Below the pieces are notes generated by a model. It saw nothing but the letters and a program-made list of their open reading frames with translations, made no database searches and was not told the origin of the DNA. A program made the position numbers and the translations under genes. From the NCBI GenBank assembly GCA_014534095.1, contig JACVSD010000083.1, positions 1 through 7,358 on the forward strand: DNA of 7,358 bases, given 5' to 3'. Positions 1 to 6,552 of this stretch are shown piece after piece. Positions within the stretch are counted from its first letter, which is position 1; each line of letters begins with the position of its first letter. This DNA comes from Nitrospiraceae bacterium. Its GTDB lineage: Bacteria > Nitrospirota > Nitrospiria > Nitrospirales > Nitrospiraceae.

Positions 1-1
1 C

Positions 2-913
2 GGGATCTCAGCCGCGGATCGGGCCACGACGGTGCATGTAGCCATCGATCCTAAAAGCCGCCCGACCGACCTTGCGCGGCCGGGACATATCTTCCCGCTC
101 AAGGCACAGCAGGGCGGCGTGCTCAAGCGCGCCGGTCAGACCGAGGGGTCGGTAGACCTGGCCAAACTCGCGGGGTTGACCCCGGCGGCGGTCATCTGTG
201 AAATCATGAACGACGACGGCACGATGGCGCGTGTCCCCGAATTAAAGCGATTTGGCAGGTTGCACAAACTTAAAATGGTAACCATCAAGGCGTTGATCGA
301 ATACCGGATGCGCCGAGAGACATTCGTGAAGCGCATGGCGAGCGCCCGGCTCCCGACCATGTTCGGCGAGTTTGAAGCCGTCGCGTTCGAGAACCAGGTC
401 GATAACATCACGCATATTGCCCTGGTCAAAGGCAATGTCGAGGCCGGTGGCCCGACCCTCGTGCGGGTGCATTCGGGCTGCCTCACCGCCGATGCCTTGG
501 CCTCACTGCGGTGCGATTGCCGGGATCAACTGCACAAGGCGATGGAGATCATTCAGAAGGAAGGCCGGGGGGTCTTGCTCTATCTCAACCAGGAAGGGCG
601 GGGTATCGGTTTGCTGAACAAGATCCGAGCCTATGGCCTCCAGGACCAAGGCAGCGATACGGTGGAGGCGAATCTGATGCTCGGCTTCAAGGCGGATCTT
701 CGCGATTACGGCGTGGGGGCCCAGATCCTCGTGAATCTTGGATTGCACGAGATCAAGCTCATCACGAACAACCCGCGGAAGATCGTGGGGATCGAAGGCT
801 ATGGATTGAACGTCGTCGAGCGGGTGCCGATCGAGATCGCCCCGCGGGCGGCGAATGAGAAGTATCTGCGGACGAAGAAAAATAAGATGGGGCACATCTT
901 AAAAAAGGTGTAG
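2..913 (+). CDS. ribBA: Bifunctional DHBP synthase / GTP cyclohydrolase II, 3' part (5' end outside window)
   Basis: Cytosolic enzyme supplying both riboflavin precursors: the RibB domain converts ribulose 5-phosphate to dihydroxybutanone phosphate, and the RibA domain opens GTP. The reading frame is open to the window edge and its first visible residues, [10 protein letters not shown], are an internal RibB motif, so the gene starts upstream; the GTG at 32 is not the true start. The RibB tail shows RPGHIFPL (essential His) and ICEIMN (essential Glu), but the usual GHTE motif reads GQTE (Gln codon 137-139), losing a His that binds the metal in E. coli RibB. The RibA domain looks intact: zinc cysteines at codons 479, 512 and 518 ([14 protein letters not shown]), [34 protein letters not shown], and an ending KMGHILKKV like E. 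coli RibA. The common HSEC reads HSGC here. Identity is certain; activity of the RibB half is uncertain. Confidence 0.96.
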   Translation, partial: GISAADRATTVHVAIDPKSRPTDLARPGHIFPLKAQQGGVLKRAGQTEGSVDLAKLAGLTPAAVICEIMNDDGTMARVPELKRFGRLHKLKMVTIKALIEYRMRRETFVKRMASARLPTMFGEFEAVAFENQVDNITHIALVKGNVEAGGPTLVRVHSGCLTADALASLRCDCRDQLHKAMEIIQKEGRGVLLYLNQEGRGIGLLNKIRAYGLQDQGSDTVEANLMLGFKADLRDYGVGAQILVNLGLHEIKLITNNPRKIVGIEGYGLNVVERVPIEIAPRAANEKYLRTKKNKMGHILKKV

Positions 914-914
914 C

Positions 915-1036
915 GGCTGCTGAAATTGGCCCCCAACTTTGTTCTCGGCTCGCACGAATCCTCAACGTACCCCAGAGGGTACGCCTGCGGTTCGTGAATC
1001 GCCTGCGGCCTCGTTGGATGACCATTTTGAGCAGCC
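915..1036. repeat. Long imperfect palindrome in the ribBA-ribH gap (possible dispersed repeat or terminator)
   Basis: The element starts two bases after the ribBA stop. Its outer arms pair: GGCTGCT at 915-921 matches AGCAGCC at 1030-1036, and similarity continues inward through a GGCC/CCAAC-type segment with a few mismatches and a small bulge. At the centre is a perfect 7-bp stem, CGTACCC (966-972) and GGGTACG (977-983), with a CAGA loop. The middle of each arm is less well paired. No T-run follows, so it is not a standard intrinsic terminator, and I see no transposase. The size and the nested hairpin resemble small palindromic repeats that I recall from Nitrospira-like genomes. That family assignment is memory and inference; the inverted repeat itself is seen directly. 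Confidence 0.6.
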
Positions 1037-1085
1037 TTATGTTTCGTACTACGACGAGTTTAGGGCGGAGGGTAGCTAGAAGTTC

Positions 1086-1613
1086 ATGAAGCTCCGGAAG
1101 GGTTCGCACGATGGGACGGGATTCCGCTTTGGCGTCGTGGTCGCGCGATTCAACAAATTCGTGACGGGCAAATTGTTGTCGTCTTGTCTCGAGACGCTGA
1201 CGAAGCATGGCGTGAAGGAGCAGGATATTGAAGTGGCGCGAGTCCCCGGAGCCTTTGAGATTCCCCTGGTTGCCAAGCGGCTCGCGCAGTCGGGGCGCGT
1301 TGACGCAGTCATCTGTCTGGGGGCCGTCATTCGAGGAGACACGCCCCATTTCGACTATATTAGCGCGGAGGCGAGCCGGGGCATCGGTCAAGCGTCGTTG
1401 GATGCCAGCGTGCCCATGATCTTCGGCGTTCTCACGACAGATACTGTCGCCCAAGCCATGGAGCGGGCGGACCCGACGAAGTTCAACCGAGGCGGCGAAG
1501 CGGCGAAGTCGGCCATCGAAATGGCGTCCCTGGTCAAACAGCTGAAAACGATGGGGCAGGACGCCTCAGACATCTCACGACCCAAGCGCGTAGCGCGAAG
1601 GCAGGCGAAATAG
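1086..1613 (+). CDS. ribH: 6,7-dimethyl-8-ribityllumazine synthase
   Basis: Condenses the pyrimidine from the GTP branch with dihydroxybutanone phosphate to give lumazine, the penultimate riboflavin step; family members assemble into pentamers or 60-mer capsids in the cytosol. The 175-residue product has the family motifs in order: VVARFN (18-23, with the substrate-stacking Phe22), VPGAFEIP (53-60), [14 protein letters not shown] (79-92, catalytic His88), FGVLTTDT (113-120), and Arg127 in MERAD, which binds phosphate in relatives. A basic tail after about residue 156 (RPKRVARRQ) exceeds the E. coli protein. The ATG is fixed by an in-frame TAG at 1077-1079. GGAGGG at 1067-1072 is the likely ribosome site, with a rather long 13-base spacer. 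nusB begins one base after the stop, so the two are surely co-transcribed. Confidence 0.97.
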   Translation: MKLRKGSHDGTGFRFGVVVARFNKFVTGKLLSSCLETLTKHGVKEQDIEVARVPGAFEIPLVAKRLAQSGRVDAVICLGAVIRGDTPHFDYISAEASRGIGQASLDASVPMIFGVLTTDTVAQAMERADPTKFNRGGEAAKSAIEMASLVKQLKTMGQDASDISRPKRVARRQAK

Positions 1614-1614
1614 T

Positions 1615-2064
1615 ATGGGCACCCGTCATGAGGCTCGTGAGCGAGCATTGCAGATTCTTTTTCAGCATGACATTCACGGGAAGAGCGGCGTCAAGTTGGA
1701 GGAGTTTTGGAAAGAGTACGCCACGGAGGATGACACCAAGCTCTTCGCGGAGCACTTGGTCAAAGGTGTGCTCGACCATCAGAAGGATTTGGACAGCCTG
1801 ATCAGCCGGTACGCGACCAACTGGAAGGTGAGCCGTATGCCGATCGTGGACCGCAACATTTTGCGGGCCGGGTTGTTTGAGTTCCTGTGGATGGACGAGG
1901 TGCCGGCGCGCGTCACGCTTGATGAGTCGATCGAGTTGGCCAAGAGTTTCGGGGACGATGAAGCGTCGAAGTTCGTGAACGGGGTGCTGGACAAGGTCTT
2001 GTCAACGGAGCCCCGGCTGGCGGAGAAGCGGGCGAACCCGGATAAGCCGGTGTGGAAACGATGA
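1615..2064 (+). CDS. nusB: Transcription antitermination factor NusB
   Basis: Small all-helical RNA-binding protein which, in known systems, pairs with NusE (ribosomal protein S10) on boxA RNA to keep polymerase elongating through rRNA operons. The 149-residue length is normal. Visible family features are the N-terminal [14 protein letters not shown] helix (4-17), the central [15 protein letters not shown] segment that packs the two helical halves, and the C-terminal block [19 protein letters not shown] followed by [10 protein letters not shown]. It starts one base after the ribH stop, with weak Shine-Dalgarno-like AAGG (1598-1601) and AGG (1603-1605). This suggests translation by ribosomes arriving from ribH. 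A basic tail ([13 protein letters not shown]) ends the protein. The ribH-nusB pairing is common across bacteria. Confidence 0.96.
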   Translation: MGTRHEARERALQILFQHDIHGKSGVKLEEFWKEYATEDDTKLFAEHLVKGVLDHQKDLDSLISRYATNWKVSRMPIVDRNILRAGLFEFLWMDEVPARVTLDESIELAKSFGDDEASKFVNGVLDKVLSTEPRLAEKRANPDKPVWKR

Positions 2065-2248
2065 TGGTTGTGTACGGTTCAGCTGGTCACCAGGACTTCG
2101 GCCGCACGAAACGCCGAGTCCGATGCGTATCTTTCCCACGCATCTGCTCCGAGCTGCCAGCGCAGCTCTTCCCCGAACGGTCCGTTGAGACAAACGCACA
2201 ACTGAGAAGCAAGCCGGAGAGTTCATTCAGCAGCCGGCAGGAGGCGCT
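2065..2248 (+). other. nusB-purB intergenic region with small hairpins
   Basis: This is a 184-base gap without a recognised gene. It contains a perfect 7-bp inverted repeat (GATGCGT 2122-2128, ACGCATC 2138-2144), a perfect 6-bp inverted repeat (GAGCTG 2151-2156, CAGCTC 2163-2168), and a short palindrome AACGGTCCGTT at 2176-2186. No T-run follows the stems and I find no convincing -35/-10 pair, so neither a terminator nor a purB promoter can be called. It may be a leader with RNA structure controlling purB. One weak reading frame (2061-2252) spans it and is discussed as a finding rather than called as a gene. Confidence 0.35.
2239..2244 (+). promoter_or_regulatory. Ribosome binding site of purB (supports the GTG start)
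   Basis: AGGAGG lies four bases before the GTG at 2249. It is a full-strength core with a short spacer, and together with the family-typical N-terminus it settles the non-ATG start of purB. Confidence 0.75.
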
Positions 2249-3589
2249 GTGATTGACCGGTACACCCGGCCCGGCATGAAGGCCATCTGGGACCTTCAGC
2301 ACAAGTATGAAATCTGGTTAGAGGTCGAGCTGCAGGCCTGCGCTGCCTTCGAACGGGCCGGGCAGGTGCCGCGCGGCACCGCGGCCAAGATCCGCAAGAA
2401 GGCCAGGATCAATGTCGGCCGAATCGCCGACATCGAACAAGTCACCAAGCACGATGTGATCGCGTTTCTCGAATCGTTGATGGATACCGTCGGACCGGAA
2501 CATCGCTTTCTCCACCTGGGTCTCACGTCATCCGACATCGTTGATACGTCGCTCGCCATTCAGATGACTGAAGCGCTCGATCTCATTTTGGCGGGACTGG
2601 ACGGCCTTATCGCGGTGCTGGAGAAACAAGCGATGCGCCACAAGGCCACGGTGATGGTCGGCCGCTCGCATGGGATTCATGGCGAACCCATTTCATTCGG
2701 TTTCAAACTGGCGATCTGGTACGAGGAAATGTCTCGCCATCGGGAGCGGCTGAGGGCGGTGCGCGCCGAGATTGCCGTCGGCAAACTGTCCGGCGCGATG
2801 GGCACGTTCGCCCACCAGGGGCCGGAGATCGAGGCGTATGTCTGCGCGCAGCTGGGCCTCCACCCGGACCCGGTGTCGAGCCAAGTCGTTCAGCGCGATC
2901 GCCATGCCGCGTACGTAACCGCCCTCGCGCTGCTCGCCGCGAGCATCGAAAAGATCGCCGTCGAAATCCGGCACCTTCAACGGACGGAAGTTCTCGAAGC
3001 GGAAGAGTTCTTTTCGGAAGGGCAAAAGGGTTCCTCGGCCATGCCGCATAAGCGTAATCCGATCGTATCGGAAAACCTCTGCGGGTTGGCGCGCCTCGTA
3101 CGGGCCAACAGTGTGGCTGCCATGGAAAATGTCGCCCTCTGGCACGAGCGGGACATCAGTCACTCCTCGGTCGAGCGTGTCATCCTGCCGGACAGCACGA
3201 TCCTCATCGATTACATGCTGGCCAAAGCGACAGATTTGATCAAGGACCTCGTCGTCTATCCGGAGAGGATGAAGCGAAACCTGGAGTTGACGGGCGGGCT
3301 GGTGTATTCGCAGCGGCTGCTCCTCGCCTTAATCGGTACAGGCGCCCAGCGCAAGGAATCGTACGAAGCTGTGCAGCGCAGCGCGATGGCGTCCTGGCGG
3401 GGCGCCGGCGGTTTGCAAGAACTAGCCGCCAAAGATCCGTTCATCAGGCGACACCTCCAGCCGAAGGAAATTGCCGCCTGTTTCAATCCGAATTATTATT
3501 TGCGGCATCTCGACAAGATCTACCGGCGGGTCTTTTCGGGTCGAAGGCGGACCGTAGCCACCGGCACTAAACGAGGAGCGAAGCGATGA
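2249..3589 (+). CDS. purB: Adenylosuccinate lyase
   Basis: Cytosolic homotetrameric lyase of the fumarase/aspartase superfamily. It releases fumarate twice in purine synthesis, from SAICAR to AICAR and from adenylosuccinate to AMP. The 446-residue length is close to Bacillus-type PurB, and the GTG start gives the typical opening MIDRYTRPGM. Active-site positions coincide with B. subtilis numbering: His68 in KHDVIAF, His89 before the TSSD loop (93-96), and His141 in RSHGIHGEP. The superfamily signature GSSAMPHKRNP is at 261-271 and carries the mobile-loop catalytic serine. The tail after residue 430 is basic and low in complexity. The last four bases (ATGA) overlap the start of the chlorite dismutase gene, so translation of the two is probably coupled. 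Confidence 0.97.
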   Translation: MIDRYTRPGMKAIWDLQHKYEIWLEVELQACAAFERAGQVPRGTAAKIRKKARINVGRIADIEQVTKHDVIAFLESLMDTVGPEHRFLHLGLTSSDIVDTSLAIQMTEALDLILAGLDGLIAVLEKQAMRHKATVMVGRSHGIHGEPISFGFKLAIWYEEMSRHRERLRAVRAEIAVGKLSGAMGTFAHQGPEIEAYVCAQLGLHPDPVSSQVVQRDRHAAYVTALALLAASIEKIAVEIRHLQRTEVLEAEEFFSEGQKGSSAMPHKRNPIVSENLCGLARLVRANSVAAMENVALWHERDISHSSVERVILPDSTILIDYMLAKATDLIKDLVVYPERMKRNLELTGGLVYSQRLLLALIGTGAQRKESYEAVQRSAMASWRGAGGLQELAAKDPFIRRHLQPKEIAACFNPNYYLRHLDKIYRRVFSGRRRTVATGTKRGAKR

Positions 3590-4374
3590 TCATACGCGGG
3601 ACGATTGCACTCATGGTCGGGCTGGTCCTGTTCGGCGGCACCATGGCGCCGATGGCCTGGGCGGTGGAACGCGAGAAGCTCCTTACGGAGCCAGGCGTCT
3701 TTGGGACGTTCGCAGCCTATCGGATCGATCCGGAATGGGGCAAGCTTGAACAACCGGCTCGTATCGCCCATCTCACCTTCTTCAAAGGCGTCGTTGAACA
3801 GTATCGCGAGAAGCTGGCCATTGACCTCTACTTGCTGCGCGGCTTGTCCGAGCACGCCGACATCCTTCTACGTGTGCATGCGACGGAGCTCAAGGACACC
3901 CAGCAGTTTTTAGTCGATCTGCAGAACAGCCTGTTCGGCCGGTACCTCACGAGCGTGGTGCTGTTGCATGGCATGACGAAGAAGGCGAACTATGTGCCGG
4001 CGTTTTCCGAGCAGCTCAAGACCGATCTCAAGGCAGCGAGCGAATCGGGACCCTATGCCGCGGTGATCCCAATCCGGAAGGACGCCGAGTGGTGGGCCCT
4101 GCCTCAGGAGCAGCGGGTGAGCATGATGCAAGAGCATACCGAAGCGGCGCTGCCATACCACAAGACGGTGAAGCGGAAGCTCTACCATTCGACGGGCCTC
4201 GACGACGTCGACTTCATCACGTATTTCGAAACCGCCAAGCTGGATGATTTTCAAAGCTTGGTCCTCTCCCTGCAGAAGGTAAAAGAGGCTCGGCACAACC
4301 GGCGATTCGGCAATCCAACGTTCGTGGGCACTGTGAAGTCGGTGGATCAGCTGATCGAAACGTTGGCCCAATAA
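3586..4374 (+). CDS. cld: Periplasmic chlorite dismutase (heme b)
   Basis: Predicted heme enzyme converting chlorite to chloride and O2 outside the cytoplasm. Residues 1-26 form a Sec-type signal peptide: Arg4, a hydrophobic core and cleavage after AWA, leaving about 236 residues, the size of long pentameric Clds. From memory the mature protein closely follows the Nitrospira defluvii enzyme. Its key residues are all present at the same offset: proximal heme ligand His184 (in MQEHT, defluvii His160), its partner Glu234 (Glu210), distal Arg197 (in KTVKR, Arg173), and Lys165/Trp169/Trp170 (Lys141/Trp145/Trp146). The conserved KRKLYHSTGLDDVDF block follows. A strong GAGGAG (3573-3578) sits 7 bases before the ATG, which overlaps the purB stop. 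A heme protein of the same superfamily with another role is possible, but the distal Arg and the length favour true Cld. Its place between purB and purC is odd. Confidence 0.93.
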   Translation: MIIRGTIALMVGLVLFGGTMAPMAWAVEREKLLTEPGVFGTFAAYRIDPEWGKLEQPARIAHLTFFKGVVEQYREKLAIDLYLLRGLSEHADILLRVHATELKDTQQFLVDLQNSLFGRYLTSVVLLHGMTKKANYVPAFSEQLKTDLKAASESGPYAAVIPIRKDAEWWALPQEQRVSMMQEHTEAALPYHKTVKRKLYHSTGLDDVDFITYFETAKLDDFQSLVLSLQKVKEARHNRRFGNPTFVGTVKSVDQLIETLAQ

Positions 4375-4405
4375 CCGGCGACGGAACGGATGATGGACAC
4401 CCGAA

Positions 4406-4411
4406 AAGAGG
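4406..4411 (+). promoter_or_regulatory. Ribosome binding site choosing the purC start at 4417
   Basis: AAGAGG lies five bases before the ATG at 4417, whereas the earlier in-frame ATGs at 4390 and 4393 have only a weak GGAA-like match upstream. It also agrees with the usual PurC N-terminus, which begins a few residues before LLYEGKAKK. Confidence 0.6.
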
Positions 4412-4416
4412 CCCCG

Positions 4417-5121
4417 ATGGGGACCGGCCAATTGTTGTACGAAGGGAAAGCGAAGAAGATCTTTGCCGCGGCCCGGCCGGACCAGGTGGTGCAGTATTTC
4501 AAGGACGATGCCACGGCTTTCAACGCTCAGAAACGCGGCACCATCGTAGAGAAGGGCGTCATCAACAACCAAGTCTCTGAACGGCTGTTCAAAGTGCTGG
4601 AGGCTGCGGGTATTCCCACCCATTTCATCGAGCGGCTGAGCGACCGCGAGATGCTCACGAAGAAAGTCACGATTGTGCCGGTAGAAGTCGTGGTGCGGAA
4701 TATCGTCGCCGGCAGTCTCGGGAAGCGGCTCGGGCTGAAAGAGGGGCAGCCGATCGAACCGGCCATCGTCGAGTTCTACTATAAGCACGACGCGCTGGGA
4801 GATCCGCTGGTAAACGATGACCATCTGCGGTTGCTGCACGTCGCCACGCCCGCTGTCCTGCGTGAACTGCGGGAGTTGGGGCATTCGATCAATACGATCC
4901 TGAAACCCTTTTTTGCCGAGCGGAAGATGCAGTTGGTCGATTTTAAACTGGAGTTCGGCGTCTTCCATAACAAGCTCATCCTGGCGGACGAGATTTCGCC
5001 CGATACCTGCCGGTTTTGGGATATGGCCACGGGCGAATCCATGGACAAGGACCGATTTCGGAAGGACATGGGAAAGATCGAAGAGGCCTATCAGGAAGTG
5101 CTGCGCCGCGTCTGCGGATAA
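4417..5121 (+). CDS. purC: SAICAR synthase (phosphoribosylaminoimidazole-succinocarboxamide synthase)
   Basis: Cytosolic ATP-dependent ligase joining aspartate to CAIR to give SAICAR, the substrate of PurB encoded just upstream. The product is 234 residues from this start, within the usual 235-245 range. The N-terminal LLYEGKAKKIF nucleotide-binding hairpin, signature 1 (VPVEVVVRNIVAGSL) and signature 2 (LVDFKLEFG) are all present, with DEISPDTCRFWD and MDKDRFRKD near the C-terminus as in E. coli PurC. In-frame ATGs at 4390 and 4393 would add nine or eight residues (MMDTRKEAP); I prefer 4417 for its ribosome site and family fit. The gap from the cld stop is 42 bases with no terminator, so it is probably in the same transcript. 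Nothing looks damaged. Confidence 0.96.
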   Translation: MGTGQLLYEGKAKKIFAAARPDQVVQYFKDDATAFNAQKRGTIVEKGVINNQVSERLFKVLEAAGIPTHFIERLSDREMLTKKVTIVPVEVVVRNIVAGSLGKRLGLKEGQPIEPAIVEFYYKHDALGDPLVNDDHLRLLHVATPAVLRELRELGHSINTILKPFFAERKMQLVDFKLEFGVFHNKLILADEISPDTCRFWDMATGESMDKDRFRKDMGKIEEAYQEVLRRVCG

Positions 5122-5131
5122 GGATGAAGCG

Positions 5132-5359
5132 GTGAGAAGCCTCGTCCTCTATGTGCGCGACAATGGGTTGATCATTGCCCTCATGGTCGGCACGGCGGCG
5201 ATTGTGGCGTTCGCCGTGTTGGCCGAAACGACTCTCCACAAGCTGGGATTTCTCGCGTTGGCTCTGCTCGGCGTGGGCATTATCGTTGGGATCCGATGGG
5301 TACGGCGGCACTTGACCGAATTGGCGAAACCGCCGGAGACCGGATCCGGAGGCGGATAG
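5132..5359 (+). CDS. Small two-helix membrane protein of unknown function
   Basis: I do not recognise this gene. The frame gives 75 residues from a GTG that follows AAGGA (5120-5124) with a seven-base spacer and lies ten bases after the purC stop. Two hydrophobic segments are clear: about residues 13-31 (LIIALMVGTAAIVAFAVLA) and 37-56 (LGFLALALLGVGIIVGIRWV), joined by a short ETTLHK turn. Arg/His residues after the second helix (RWVRRH) and arginines before the first suggest a hairpin with both ends in the cytoplasm. The tail is Gly/Ser-rich. A second in-frame GTG at 5153 is a less likely start. The same frame stays open upstream inside purC, but that part is a shadow. The spacing implies operon membership between purC and purS; no function can be inferred from sequence. 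Confidence 0.7.
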   Translation: MRSLVLYVRDNGLIIALMVGTAAIVAFAVLAETTLHKLGFLALALLGVGIIVGIRWVRRHLTELAKPPETGSGGG

Positions 5360-5450
5360 CATCCGCCGAGCCTTTCGACGAACCGTGGGCAGGTGATCGC
5401 CGGACACCGTTTGCGGAATGATTGCGTGACCAGGGAAACCAGAGGGACGT

Positions 5451-5690
5451 ATGAAAGCGAAGATCCATGTGACGTTGAAACCGGGCATTCTCGATCCGCA
5501 AGGAAAGGCCATCGAACATGCGCTGGATTCGTTAGGCTTTAAGAGCGCGGCTCATGTGCGGGTGGGGAAGTATATGGAAGTCGAGTTGGCTGAAAACGAT
5601 AAGACTAAGGCCGAGGCGGATGTGAAGCAAATGTGTGAGAAACTGCTCGCTAATACGATCGTTGAGGACTATCGGTACGAACTGCAGTGA
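5451..5690 (+). CDS. purS: FGAM synthase subunit PurS
   Basis: Small subunit of the three-part phosphoribosylformylglycinamidine synthase, thought to dock PurQ to PurL and help pass ammonia between them. The 79-residue product has the family layout: KIHVTLKPGILDPQGKAIEHALDSLGF at the start, VRVGKYMEVEL in the middle, and an ending CEKLLANTIVEDYRYEL typical of PurS. Its length is standard. AGAGGG (5441-5446) lies four bases before the ATG. The 91 bases upstream of it hold nothing I can identify. purQ and purL follow on the same strand, as in Bacillus-type organisms that lack the long single-chain PurL. Confidence 0.95.
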   Translation: MKAKIHVTLKPGILDPQGKAIEHALDSLGFKSAAHVRVGKYMEVELAENDKTKAEADVKQMCEKLLANTIVEDYRYELQ

Positions 5691-5698
5691 TGTGTGAA

Positions 5699-5789
5699 GT
5701 GATGGGTGATCGGTGATCAGTGATGAGCCGACAATGAGAAGCCAGTTCGTTCACTCCGCGCGCATCACTGATCACACATCACTCATCAC
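5699..5789. repeat. Heptad-built inverted repeat between purS and purQ
   Basis: Each 30-base arm (5699-5728 and 5760-5789) consists of four tandem GTGATNN heptads plus GC, the second arm in reverse orientation, around a 31-base loop. The arms match at 26 of 30 positions, with mismatches only at variable heptad positions six and seven. Repeat-like sequence (GTGATGT, GTGAA) extends left into the purS stop codon. The RNA should fold into a strong hairpin just before the purQ ribosome site (AAGGAG, 5791-5796). No T-run follows, so it is not a typical terminator; it might stabilise mRNA or modulate purQL expression, or simply be a dispersed short-sequence repeat. Confidence 0.8.
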
Positions 5790-5801
5790 GAAGGAGTTGA
5801 T

Positions 5802-6524
5802 GTGAACATCGGTGTCATTGTCTTCCCCGGTTCGAATTGTGACCACGATTGCGAGCACGTCTTCAAACATGTGCTGGGGCAGCACGTGACGATGGTGTGG
5901 CACAAGGAGACATCCTTGGACGGTCTGGACGGCGTCATTCTCCCGGGAGGGTTCTCTTACGGCGATTATCTCCGCACTGGCGCGATTGCGCGGTTTTCTC
6001 CGGTCATGAATGCCGTGACGCAGTTCGCGGCGCGCGGCGGTCTCGTGCTTGGCATCTGCAACGGCTTTCAGATCTTGGTTGAAGCCGGCTTGCTACCTGG
6101 CGCCCTGTTGAGAAACCGGTCTCTGCATTTCATGTGCAAAGATGTCTACGTGAAGGTGGAGAATGCCGCGACGCCTTTTACCGGCCTGTGCCGGCCGGGC
6201 CAGGTGCTGAAGGTGCCGATCGCCCATGCGGATGGAAACTATTATACCGATCCGGTGACATTGGCCGGCTTACAGGCGAACGCGCAGGTCATCTTCCGGT
6301 ACTGCGACGAGCAGGGCACCGTGACGCCGGCTGCGAATCCCAACGGCTCGCTAGACAACATCGCCGGTGTCTGTAGCGCTACCGGCAACGTGCTCGGCAT
6401 GATGCCGCATCCGGAACGGAGCGCGGAATCTCTCTTGGGCAACGAGGACGGGCGATTGATATTGGAGTCGGCGATCATGGGGATGAAGACGGTCACCGGC
6501 ATATCGGCCGAAGCCGCCCGCTAG
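5802..6524 (+). CDS. purQ: FGAM synthase glutaminase subunit PurQ
   Basis: Class I glutamine amidotransferase that hydrolyses glutamine and hands ammonia to PurL for FGAM formation, in complex with PurS. The 240-residue product starts with [16 protein letters not shown], typical of PurQ. The oxyanion region [12 protein letters not shown] is at 48-58, the nucleophile Cys86 is in GICNGFQIL, and the His203/Glu205 pair completing the triad is in MMPHPER. NYYTD (147-151) and a [11 protein letters not shown] ending also fit. The GTG start is supported by AAGGAG five bases upstream. Length is slightly above the usual 225-235 because of a short Ala-rich tail. purL begins 28 bases after the stop. Confidence 0.97.
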   Translation: MNIGVIVFPGSNCDHDCEHVFKHVLGQHVTMVWHKETSLDGLDGVILPGGFSYGDYLRTGAIARFSPVMNAVTQFAARGGLVLGICNGFQILVEAGLLPGALLRNRSLHFMCKDVYVKVENAATPFTGLCRPGQVLKVPIAHADGNYYTDPVTLAGLQANAQVIFRYCDEQGTVTPAANPNGSLDNIAGVCSATGNVLGMMPHPERSAESLLGNEDGRLILESAIMGMKTVTGISAEAAR

Positions 6525-6552
6525 GTCCACCCACAACCATAGGTCGTTTTTC

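Noticed and set aside
32..913. Complete gene starting at GTG 32
   Set aside because: The frame continues upstream to the window edge with RibB-specific sequence ([10 protein letters not shown]), so this is an internal codon of a longer ribBA.
914..1085. FMN riboswitch ahead of ribH
   Set aside because: The conserved FMN-aptamer segments are not recognisable. The region is explained by a palindrome plus a short leader.
762..1454. 230-codon minus-strand frame over the ribBA end, palindrome and ribH
   Set aside because: It is antisense to certain genes and runs through the repeat; the product is low in complexity and Arg-rich with no family resemblance.
2151..2186. Intrinsic terminator after nusB
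   Set aside because: The stem is only six pairs and no T-run follows, so it does not meet the usual pattern.
3910..4968. 352-codon open frame on the minus strand across cld and purC
   Set aside because: It lies antisense to two strongly supported genes, its product shows no recognisable domain, and long antisense frames are expected in GC-rich coding DNA.
4913..5131. Longer N-terminal extension of the small membrane protein inside purC
   Set aside because: The extension is a frame-shifted shadow of purC (Ser/Arg/Trp-rich). The GTG at 5132 has its own ribosome site and begins a sensible membrane protein.
5692..5789. CRISPR-like array
   Set aside because: The units are contiguous heptads in two opposed blocks, without spacers or long direct repeats, and no cas genes are near.
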